This document shows positions 1-8,926 of a DNA stretch of 21,030 bases, in pieces (position 1 is the first letter of the stretch; every line of letters starts with the position of its first letter). The DNA is taken from the NCBI GenBank assembly GCA_004335835.1, contig RWJK01000349.1, positions 1 to 21,030 on the forward strand. Reading direction: 5' to 3'. This DNA comes from Scenedesmus sp. ARA3 (lineage: Eukaryota; Chlorophyta; Chlorophyceae; Sphaeropleales; Scenedesmaceae). A program made the position numbers and the translations under genes. Below the pieces are notes generated by a model that saw only the letters and a list, made by a program, of their open reading frames with translations, had not been told where the DNA came from and made no database searches.

Positions 1-639
1 CATCCTTCATCAGAATTCGTAAGCATGATGTCATTGAGGTGGTGGGCCGCGGCTGCAAACAGGGCGGTGCTTCACATGGAGACAACACTGATCAGTGTTG
101 TTCAGACATCGCCTCGCAGCCACAACCCAAGCATGTATGCAAGCAGAGTTTGCAGGAAAGACCTGCCAGGCCCAGTGGGCCCAGGCACACATGCCTGCTT
201 GCAACTGTGCCAGCGCGCCGCAGCAGCAATAGCAGGCACATACATGTGCTGTATGTACGCCTCTGCATGCACCTGCATGACGGCTGATGCTGCGAGCAAA
301 GGCGCCGACACAACATGCAACTGCAAGCTCGAGCAGTAAAGGCAAGTCAATGGCAGTGCTGCACACACAACACCTAACTAGGTCCACACGTTCGTATTCT
401 TAAGCAACCGCAGCCCATGACTTCGGCACAAGGCAACATACCCACACTTGGCGCGCGTCATTTCAACAGCACAATGCAGCTGCTGTGATGTTACTTGCAG
501 CGCTCTTGAGTTCTCTGCAGCTGCATCAAAAGGCTGCAGCTGCTCGCGCAGATGTTTACAAAATCATACTATTGCACACTTTCTCCAAACGCACAATGCA
601 GGTGCGCGGATGGCAAGGAAACCTGATGTTGCCTTCCCG
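1..639. other. no gene recognised; left-edge intergenic or 3' flank
   Basis: I see no exon chain or protein family here on either strand. The short open frames on both strands are rich in Cys, Ala and Met, as expected from frame-shifted CAG/TGC-rich DNA. The stretch contains a perfect 20-bp palindrome at 82-101. A TGTAA motif (the usual green-algal polyadenylation signal) can be read on the minus strand at about 555-559, but it is 1.3 kb beyond the stop codon of the nearest minus-strand gene, so linking the two is speculative. Confidence 0.5.
82..101. repeat. perfect 20-bp palindrome
   Basis: ACAACACTGATCAGTGTTGT equals its own reverse complement over all 20 bases, centred on a BclI-type TGATCA. 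There is no loop, so it would form a cruciform or serve as a dimer-binding site rather than a stem-loop. No neighbouring gene explains it. Confidence 0.9.
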
Positions 640-1450
640 AAACAGATGAAGTTCACTGCTGCTGCACACTGCTGCTGCTGCTGCTGCTGGCACGCGCGGC
701 TCGTCTGCACATGCAGGCGCAGCTGCACAGCAGCAGCAGAGCAGCTAGCTTGAGGCCAGGTTATGCCCTGTGTGCATGCAGTGCCTGAGCGCAGACCTCA
801 ACAGCCCCATGCCCACTGACAAGCATCACTGACCAACAAAGCACCACATCCATCTGCCAGCCACATGTCATGCTATGGCATGCATGCAGTGCCGCCGCTC
901 GCAAACCTACAACAGCACCATGCCACTGGCAAGCATCACCTGGATCTGAAACAAACAAAGCACCACATTCATCTGCCAGCCACATGTACAGAGCTGCCCA
1001 CACCTCCAGGTTGCTCACAGCGCGAAACAGATAAAGTTCACTGCTGCTGCACACTGCTGCTGCCGCTGCTGGCACGCCCTGCTCGTCTGCACATGCAGGC
1101 GCAGCTGCACAGCAGCAGCAGCAGGACAGCTAGCTTGAGGCCAGGTCATGCCCTGCATGCATGCAGTGCCGCAGCGCAGACCTCAACAGCACCATGCCAC
1201 TGCTGCTGCTGCTGCTGCTGCTGCTTGCACACCGTGCTCATGTGCACATCCTGGCACATGCAGGCGCAGCAGGCGCAGCAGGCCCATCTTGCATGAGGCC
1301 AGCATGCATGCAGTGCCGCAGCGCAAACATTCAACATCACCATGCCCACTGGCAAGCATCATCTGGCTAGACAAAGCACCACATCCATCTGCCAGCCATA
1401 TGTACAGAGCTGCCCACATGTGTACACCTCCAGGTTGCTCACAGTGCCGC
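640..1450. repeat. degenerate tandem repeat block, about 385-bp unit with inner sub-repeats
   Basis: A block beginning gaaacagat(g/a)aagttcactg occurs at 639 and again at 1024, an offset of 385 bp. Inside it a 33-bp element (acaaagcaccacatccatct...) occurs at 836, 955 and 1371, and a gcatgcagtgcc element followed by a gcaaac/gcagacc-type segment occurs near 774, 881, 1158 and 1303. A cacatgcaggcgcagc element occurs near 708, 1091 and 1256. CTG runs at 669-689 and 1200-1223 sit inside the units. Copies differ by substitutions and small indels, so this is an old, nested minisatellite-like array. It lies downstream of the XB3-like gene and carries no recognisable coding sequence. Confidence 0.8.
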
Positions 1451-1822
1451 ACGCGGCGTTGACTCGTGTACACACAACACCGCTTGTATTCTGTCAGTCA
1501 ACAACATACAAAAGCCCCGCATTGGATGTGCGCAGCTTGTTTTCATCTGGTCTTGATGGTCCGCATAAGTCCGGCTTCTCACACAACATAAGTCCGGCTT
1601 CTCACACAACCAGCACACCGCTTGACACCATGACAATGTGACATTGCCAGAGCATGCTGCAAAACATAGATACAAATGCACACTTGGGCTGCCGTGCGCA
1701 GCTGTACAAATACACTCACATACACTGGAGGATCGGCAGCAGACACAGCACATGCCATAACAAAGGACCTGTGTGGGGTTTCAACTGCTCAGCAGCTGTG
1801 ATACAGTGCAGCGCAACTGTGC
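1451..1822. other. 3' flank of the XB3-like gene, no gene seen
   Basis: This stretch separates the repeat block from the stop codon of the minus-strand XB3-like gene. It probably contains that gene's 3' untranslated region. It holds an exact 2 x 23-bp tandem repeat at 1564-1609. No TGTAA-type polyadenylation signal was found on the minus strand within it. Confidence 0.4.
1564..1609. repeat. exact 23-bp tandem duplication (2 copies)
   Basis: The 23-bp unit starting cataagtccggcttctcaca is present twice back to back (1564-1586 and 1587-1609) with no mismatch. An identical pair implies a recent slippage or duplication event. Confidence 0.9.
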
Positions 1823-2409
1823 CTAGCCCGTTGCTGCATCTGCGGCTGCAGCAAAGCCAGCGATCGGCTGCCTGCAGAAGGGGCACAGAGGCACACCTTT
1901 GGCCCTGCAGCACAGCTTGTAAGCACACTGCAGACACAAGCTATGCGAGCAGCTGCTGACAGACAGCACAGCTGCACTATCCATGCAGATCGCACACGTG
2001 CTGCCATCCAAGCTGCTGCAGAGGCTAGCAGGCACGCCGGCAGCAGCAGCAGCAGCAGCGCGGCCGGCTGGGCCAGCCTCCTGCTCGCTGCTGCTGTCGC
2101 TGCCAGCGCTCTGGATCTCACTGTGATGTGCTGCACGCTGAGTGGGAACTTCACGGGCCCCGCCCTGAACTTCACGGTCCACATCTTCATCTTCCACAGA
2201 ATGGAAGTCCTCTGGGGCAGCTGCAGACACAGCAGCAGCAACTGCCAATGATGATGTGGCAGCAGCAGCAGTGGCTGCACCTTCATCACCACTGCTGCTG
2301 CTGCTGCTGCTGCCGCTGCTGCTGCTGGCGCCATCACTGGCATAGCCACCGCCAGTGCCATGAGAGGCAGATGACTCGCCCCTGGCACTGCTGCCACCCC
2401 TGCCAGCCG

Positions 2410-2459
<50 letters not shown>

Positions 2460-5400
2460 ATGTTTTCCTGCAGGCTCCCAGTGGCTGCTGGGGTTCCCGT
2501 CTCCCTGTCAACAGCCTCAGAAGCACTGCCTTGTGTGCTGCTGCTGCTGCTGCTGCTGCTGCCGGGCTCCTGCGTGCGCCTCGCTAGCGTCTGCTGCAGC
2601 CGCTCCATGTGCTGCTGCTGCTGCTGCCATACGCGCCGCTCCGGCACCTCCTGCTCCTGCTGCTGCTGCCCCCGGGCCGCCGCCCTGCTGCTGTGTGCAT
2701 CCAGCTGCTGACTCAAGCTTGCTGCTGCCTCCGGCGTGAGCGTTATAACGCCCGGGTGCTCTAAATGATGACGGTGCCGGTGGTGCCTGTGGCCCCTGTG
2801 GCGCCTGCTGCTGCTGCTATGGCGGCTGTGATCGCCAGCAGCAGCAGCAGCGTCTGCGGTGATGCTGAGGGCATGCACAGGGCTGCCGTGCAGCAGCGGA
2901 TCTGGCAGAGGCACCAGCACGCCGCGCGGCCTGCAAGAGTAACAGTATATTTTGGGTATTCACTTGAAATGAGATATGGTGCAACACATAGCAAACACGT
3001 TTCAAGGCATCGGCACATGATGGGGCAGACATATGCCATCTCTTATGATATCTATAACAGAGCAGGCCAACTCCTGAATCTCACCTCCTGCCACCGCTGC
3101 GGCCCCGGTGGCGCTGCTCGTGCCGCTCTAGCTGCTGCTGCTGCCGTCGCTCCGCCCTGCTGCCGCGGGATCCACCCAACAGACCAAGTCCTGCTGCTGC
3201 TGCTGCATCCCTGCTACTACTCGTCAGCTGACCCAGAAGGTCTGCAGCCGCAGCCTGCTGCTGCTGCTGCTGCTGCTGGTAAGGCCCGAGCGGCTGATGT
3301 CCTGGCACCCAGAAAGTGCTGCTGCTGGCAGAGCCTCGAGCGCCACTGCCAGCGGCGGCTGCAGCGTCGCGCCTGCTACTGCTACTGCTGCTCAGAGTGT
3401 GAAGGTCACGCTCGCGGTTGCTGCGGCGGTGGCTGCTGCTGCCGGCCCCGCTACTGCCGAAGTGGATGCGAGACCCCTGGTGCGGCAGAGGCGCAGCAAG
3501 AGACACAGCAAGCAGATAAACACGAATCAGTAGCTGTTGCAACGTCGAAGGACAACTCAAAAAAACACCTGCGCGTCGACATTGACACAGCATTGCAAGA
3601 TAGCCATACCTTGGCGCAGCCACCCACACACTGCTAGATGTCCACGAATTGCCATATTTGTCGCACAGTAGGCACGCTGCCCCTTGTTATCAAACTTCTT
3701 ATAACCATGACTTCACATGCCTCTCACCTGCTCATGGTGGCTGCCCAGTGCCACTCTCCTGCCTGATGCCAGCCCAGCCAGCGGCTGCTCAGAGCCCAGC
3801 AGCGCTGCCAGCTGCTCCTGCTGCCGCTGGCGCAGCGCGGCGCGGCTGGCGGCAGCAGACAGCGCCTGCTGCGCAGCCTGCAGCGCAGAGAAGATGGTCT
3901 GCAGGAAAAAGAGGAAAGAAAGAGCAGCACAGAGGCAGGCACGCGAAGGAAGGTTTGTCAGTGATGCAAGCATGGAACAACAGCCCACAGCAGAAGAGCA
4001 GAGCAGGTGTCCAATGCGAGCCAGCATAAATAGAACAGCTGCAGGAGCCCCATCAAAGCACTTGCCGCTTGCAGGAAGCACACCACCTTAAATGAATTAC
4101 TTGCAGGAAGTAATTGCAGGAACTTCTTGAAGGAACTACTTGCAGGAGCCCGCCACGCACCTGCAGGATGCTGCGCATCAGCAGCAGTGCGTGCTCTTGC
4201 TCCGCCCAGCGCGCGTCAGCAGCTGCAGCAGCACCGCCTGCAGCACCACTGCCACTGCTGAGCATTACAGCAGCACTGTCGCCACCCAAGCCAGCTTGCT
4301 CGGGCGCAACTGCAGTGGTGCTGCGGCTACTGTTGCTTGGCGCAGCGGCACTGCCAAACGCGCTAGCCACCGCCTCCTGCTGCTGCTGCTGCTGTTGCTT
4401 GCCAGACAGCGCAGAAGAGCTGACCAGCAGCTTTGTAACAGCAGCAAGTGAGTTGAGCATGCCAGGCGTCACAAACGCAGCCAGCACCTGCTCAGTTGCT
4501 GCATCATCTGCTGGTGCTGCTGCTGCAGCTGGCGTAAGCACACCATCGCCGGCTGTGGCAGCAGCAGCAGCTGCTGCAGCACTGCCGCCACCGCCTGGCT
4601 GCTGCCGAGAGATACCACTTGCCCCACCAGCCCCCAAACTGCCACCTGTTACTCGATTCAGCAGCGACCAACCAAGGGCCCTTGCACCCCCACTGCCGCT
4701 GCCGCTGCTGCTGCCGCCACTGTTGCGCCTCCGCCGCCCGCGCCTGCCAGCACCCTGTGTAGCAGCAGCAGCAGCAGGTGCTGCTGCTGGTGAGCCGCTG
4801 CTGCGCAGGTTGCTGCTGCTGCTGTTTCCTGCAAGCAAGCTTCTGGAGCTTGCAGGAAGCAAGCCCAGCATCTGGTCAATGTTTGACAGCAGGCCCTGCA
4901 CAGTACCCAGCCTCGCTTGCAGTGCTGATACCTCTGCAGCAGCTAGCCGTTGCTGTGTGTGCTGCTGCTGCAGCCGCAGTAACGCCTGGCGCCGTAGCTG
5001 CTGCTCTTTCAGCTGCATTGGCTGCTGCCTCTCTGCTGCTGTGTCGCCAGCTGGCGCATTATCAGCACTAGTTGCATCATCATTATCATCACTTGAGCTG
5101 ACCAGCTGGTCAGAGCTTGCTATGCTACTCATGTAAGATCCAGCCGCATGCAGCTGCGCTGCTGGCGCCGGCGCAACATCCGTCGCTGCAGGAATCGTAT
5201 CTTGCTCATCATCGCCAGTGCAGCAGCCCAGGTCAACATCCACATCCAGCGCTGCTGCTGCTGCAGCTGCAGCAGCAGCTGCAGGTACCGCAGGTGAATC
5301 CGCACCCTGCTGCTGTTGCTGCCGCCGCTCCCAATCCTGGTCACGCTCCTGCTGCTGCTGCTGCTGCTGCTGCTGTCCATGCCCGTGCTGCTGCTGCTTC

Positions 5401-8019
5401 AGCCGGCTCTTCTGCTTGAGCTGCAGCACCGTCATCATGCCATCATCCGCACAGCTACTGCCAGCCGAGGCTGCTGCAGCAGCAGCAGCTGCAGCAGCCA
5501 GCTTGCCTTGCAGGTCAACTGCTTCTAGCGTAAGCACCAGCCGCAGCCGCTGCAGCATCTGCCCAAGCGCAACATGCGGCACTTGCTCTGCCCTGCTAGA
5601 GCTCCCGCCGCCCCTCCTGCTGCCGCTACCCCTGTAAGCACCCTGCCGCAGCTGCACATACACAGGCACTGCACCATCACCAAGCCCTGAGCCCCAAACC
5701 GCGGTGCCGGCGTTTCCTGCAAGGCTTACAGGAACTCCATAGGAGCCAGGGTACAGCAGGAGGCCGGAGCGCGGCGCTGCTGCAGCAGCAGCTGCTGTTG
5801 CTGCTGCCAGGGGCTGCTCTGGGTCTAGCATGTGTGCCAGCAGGCTGTTTGCTGCCCGGGCAACATCTGCTGGGCGTTGCCCGGAGGCGTTGACCGCCCT
5901 GCGGAGGTCTGGCACAGCTTGCGGCGATGATGCCTGCGACAGCCACACGACTTGGCTTAAAATTGCAACGAAGTAGCACATGTGCGAACCGTGCTATGCC
6001 TGGCATTGCTGAGACTGCGCCAATCGCTGCCCATTCCATCTGCACATACTTTCATCTGCACATGCCAATACTCAACATCCCCATGCTCACAACCGACAAC
6101 TAACATGTACTGCACAACATGCCGCAGGACCCCAAAGCAGCGCACCTGCGCCTCCAGCAGCAGCCTCGCCATGCCGATGTCATCTGCTGCTGCTGCCATG
6201 TGCAGCGGCGTGCTGCCTGCAGGCTGGCTGACCGGGCATGAGCTAATGCTGGGAGCCACAGTGGCACAGCTGCTGCTGGCCCCGTTGCGCAGCAGTGCAC
6301 GCACTGCAGAAGTTGGCATACACAGCAGCAGGGGCGACAGCAGCGCAGAAGTCAAGGGTCAGCGGCAGCACCATGCAATTCATGTGAGTGCTTGCACTGG
6401 CCACTGTGGCGCAGCTGATGCTGGCGCCGTTGCGCAGCAACGCACGCACTGCAGGGGTTGCAAGCATTGCACAAGCGTGCAGCAAGCGGCAGCGCAGGCA
6501 GACACACAGCGCGGTATAAGGTCAGCACGCCTGCAAGCGCTTGCAGGATGTCCGGTTATTATACGTCCTCATCGTAGCTGCCTGTGAGTACTGCGATAGC
6601 GTGTGTTCAAAGCACCAAACCCGCTCTTTGCACGCAAACAGACCGTATGTAAGCCGCTGCATCCACCCACCTGTGCTGGTGCTGCCCTTGAAGACAGCTA
6701 TGTGCAGCGCGGTCAAACCCCAGCCGTTATGACGGTCAACGAACTTGACCAGCGTCGAGTTGTCCTCGTCAAAGCAGGGGATGTCAGCAATGCGCACAAC
6801 TTCACCAGATTGCATCTGGAAGGTTGCTGCACTACCAAGCAGCCGCTGCACACACTCGCTGCGGCAGGCAGAGGCCGCCCAATGTAGTGCTGTGTTGTGC
6901 CGGCTGTTGTCCAAAACCAACGGGCTGGCGCCGTTGCACACCAGGGACTCGACACACTGTGCATGCCTGCAACCAGATAGGAAGGTGGCAGAGTGACCGT
7001 GTCAGTGTATGGCACATCATAAGCAAATAGAAAGTGCAGCATGTTCAGCAGGCGGCATCGCTGCGAATCTGGACGGCTGTTACCTGTTGCTGACGCCGCT
7101 GCTTTGCAAGCGGACTGTAGTCTGCTGCAGGCTATACTGTACGGTGAAGGGCAGCCACTGCAATACATCAGCATCATGTTTGCCGGTACCTGTCGTGTTC
7201 TGCTGATACCTGTTCTCAAGGTGGTACAGCAACACTGCAATTGTCACCCTTGCTGACCAAAAGCAAAGCTGCTTGGTGGTTGACTGCATGCTGAATGCCC
7301 ACCCTTGCAGCCTGCACCATGTCAATCTTGCCGCTGCTGCTGCTGCTGCTGCTCACCCATTCATGCAAGCCAGGATGAGAGCCGAGTGCCCTTTGTTGTT
7401 GGTGTGGTTGATGCAGCGCTGCTTGGCCCTTGCAGCGCCCTGTGCAATGACTGCCGCCTCCACAATCGCCTGCACTAGCCGGTAGTGGCCCCGGCCTGCG
7501 CGGTAGGGCAGCGCAATGCAGGCAGGCAGGTTAGCGTGGTCGACTGCGTCCTAGATGCAAATTGCTTGGACTCATGCTACGACCACTCAATGTAAATTAA
7601 TGCAGATAAGATACACTGATACCAGCATTAGCCAAGCTGGATGCAGGCATGCACACATGCTCATGCGCGGATGCTGGTAGCTGCAGCAGCAGCAGCAGTG
7701 ACAGCAGGCCTGGCAGCCACATCAACACAAGCTACTGCTGCCATTCTCGGACACTAGGTGGACTGCATCTCCTACCTGCTGCCACCAGAAGCGGCGAGTT
7801 TCTTTCCACATAAGTGCTGTAGCATGCAGCAACAGGATGCTGCTCAAGCACCTGCAGGAGGTGACAGCAGTGCAGCAGGGTTATCAAACGGCAGCTGACA
7901 CAAGCCGCGGAGCCACTACTATCCCAGAGTGCTCTGTAAAATACCTCCTTAGCAGCCGAAGTCTGCCCGCACTGCACGAGAGCCAAGAGCTGGGAGCCTG
8001 AAGAATGACAGTTGCCCAT
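1823..8019 (-). CDS. XB3/XBAT-like ankyrin-repeat RING E3 ubiquitin ligase, nine exons, 1395 aa model
   Basis: Join on the minus strand: 8019-7945, 7851-7776, 7495-7357, 6966-6671, 6303-6146, 5933-4161, 3898-3728, 3476-3085, 2930-1823. All junctions are GT-AG and phase-compatible; the total is 4188 nt including the TAG stop. The start was chosen at MGNCHSSG, which fits an N-myristoylation site (Gly2, Ser6) with a neighbouring Cys4; plant XB3 proteins also begin with such a motif. Ankyrin repeats fill about residues 20-280, with motifs such as GHSALILACMNGH, HNTALHWAA, GLTALHIAVFKG and STPLHMAA, and a tail ending VNASGQRPADVARA. A low-complexity stretch rich in Ala, Gln and Ser follows (about 290-1330). 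A C3HC4 RING lies at about 1339-1379: CAIC, C-S-H, CLQC, CPFC. Known plant members are about 450-500 aa, so the insert is the main oddity. By family, it transfers ubiquitin to substrates bound by the ankyrins, probably at a membrane. Substrate unknown. Confidence 0.88.
2411..2458. repeat. (CTG)16 tract coding for polyglutamine
   Basis: Sixteen uninterrupted CTG units, read on the minus strand as CAG, give a run of 16 Gln just after a Met in the last exon of the XB3-like gene. It is the longest pure triplet run in the window and is expected to vary in length. Neighbouring tracts in the same exon, such as 2538-2561, are read as AGC and give Ser. Confidence 0.95.
4101..4152. repeat. 13-bp tandem repeat, four copies, next to a splice donor
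   Basis: Units are ttgcaggaagtaa, ttgcaggaacttc, ttgaaggaactac and ttgcaggagcccg. The array lies in intron 6 of the XB3-like gene (4160-3899), starting a few bases after its donor. A related cttgcaggaag lies at about 4070. In the sense strand it repeats a TTCCTGCAA-like motif resembling an acceptor that lacks its final G. Confidence 0.8.
4826..4858. repeat. inverted repeat, 11-bp stem, inside XB3-like exon 6
   Basis: ttcctgcaagc at 4826-4836 is perfectly complementary to gcttgcaggaa at 4848-4858, with an 11-base spacer. It encodes part of the low-complexity region (around SSRSLLAGN). The arms resemble the TTGCAGGAA motif of the nearby 13-bp repeat, so the element may have spread locally. Confidence 0.7.
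6398..6448 (-). repeat. duplicate half-exon of XB3-like exon 5 (ankyrin segment)
   Basis: After a TGCAG acceptor this copy reads (V)RALLRNGASISCATVA, matching the start of exon 5 at 6303 (RALLRNGASSSCATVA); 43 of the first 49 bases agree. Its acceptor has the same phase as the real one, so exon 4 can join to either. A possible donor (GCCA|GTGCAAG, 6397-6396) would make it a 51-nt exon with equal phases at both ends, so inclusion would add 17 residues without a frameshift. Without that donor it is an exon relic or decoy acceptor. Confidence 0.75.
7338..7355. repeat. CTG triplet tract in intron 3 of the XB3-like gene
   Basis: A run of about six GCT/CTG units lies directly after the exon 3 donor (AATGG|GTGAGC on the minus strand), so the intron begins with GTGAG followed by CAG repeats. 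Boundaries are approximate. Confidence 0.6.
7852..7944 (-). other. frame-neutral first intron of the XB3-like gene
   Basis: The first intron (donor AAGGAG|GTATTT, acceptor CTCCTGCAG|GTG) is 93 nt, a multiple of three, and has no in-frame stop. Retaining it would add 31 residues. I prefer splicing because removal restores a continuous ankyrin helix (SAAKE followed by VLEQHP), as in the plant proteins. Confidence 0.7.
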
Positions 8020-8926
8020 GGTTCCCAAGGGCCCCTTAAGAAGCCGATCTTGAGTTAGACAGAAATCAACATTTTGTTTCAGACTTTGCACAAGCGCCAG
8101 AAGCCAGCAGCAGTTTCACCGCGTGGTGAGTCAGTGGCGCATGTAAGATTGCCAACCGGTTGCACTAGAAACTTGACTATAATCAGACTCAAGAAGCTTA
8201 AGCAGTATCTGAAGGGAGCAACCCGGCGTCCTGCATGGGCAGGGTATTCAGCTCGACACTGTTTGTCACAATGAAGCTATCGCACAATGTGAGTGAGCTG
8301 CGCCCAGCATACATCGTCAAAACATCACCTTGAATCATCCTTTTACACCTGATGCACGCGTCTACGACGGGACTGGCGGCACCATCCAAAACTCTCTGCG
8401 CCGGTCAGGTGATTTGACCAAACTCTGGAAAGGCCACCCCAAAAGTCACATCGGCGTCCAGCAACCTCTTTGCTGACCACCAGGTGCAGGCAACATTGAA
8501 TGTCATCATGTGATGAAAGAAATCTTGTGCCACAGCTCGCTGAGCCGTGCTGCAGCACCCACAGCCTGCCAGCCTGGCAGCCGGGCTCAGCCTCCCCACT
8601 TTGAAGTTCAACCTCCCACTTTGAAATCAGCTGTGGCTGTTGGCTTCGTCCTGCTCCACCTACTGCACCGCAGCTGCTGTGCCTACTCGCAGGGCATCCG
8701 TGGACTGCCACCCTGTCGACTGTGTGTACTGCCCCTGCTGCACCAGCCCGCTGCCACTGAAGAAGAAGGTACCCTCGCTCTGTTGTGCAGCATGAAAAAC
8801 AAGGCAGGCAGCAACCACACACAGGAATCATCGCCACCATGCAACACATACAGTGCATCTGTACTTTGAGGATATTATTAAATTCAAAACTTCACTGTTT
8901 TTGTGCCAACCAACTTCTGCCAACAA
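8020..8926. other. intergenic: promoter side of the XB3-like gene and 3' flank of the MORN gene
   Basis: About 900 bp lie between the MORN gene stop and the XB3-like start. A minus-strand open frame (8858-8343, 171 aa) and a plus-strand one (8510-8869, 119 aa) overlap here. Neither shows a domain, exon-like boundaries or a family resemblance, so I do not call a gene. A short direct repeat (cccactttgaa, near 8596 and 8615) is present. No clear TATA box was recognised. Confidence 0.4.

Noticed and set aside
2128..3637. Plus-strand open frames at 2128-2739 and 2765-3637
   Set aside because: They are antisense to the last two exons of the XB3-like gene, with Cys and Ala runs from triplet repeats and no domain.
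4114..5136. 340-aa plus-strand open frame rich in Ala, Ser, Cys and Leu
   Set aside because: It is the antisense shadow of exon 6 of the XB3-like gene; long CTG/CAG tracts lack stops on both strands. The minus strand has matching splice sites and a homologous ankyrin tail.
7496..7545. Acceptor at 7544 for exon 3 of the XB3-like gene
   Set aside because: It keeps the frame, but the acceptor at 7496 gives the uninterrupted ankyrin sequence SPLLVAAGRGHYRLV, whereas the upstream one inserts 16 residues into the repeat.
8089..8091. ATG at 8091 as start of the XB3-like protein
   Set aside because: It is in frame, but the extra 24 residues resemble nothing and would bury the MGNC myristoylation motif at 8019, which is conserved in the family.
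8343..8858. 171-aa minus-strand frame between the XB3-like and MORN genes
   Set aside because: It has a Cys-rich composition typical of non-coding CAG/TGC DNA, no family resemblance and no splice structure.
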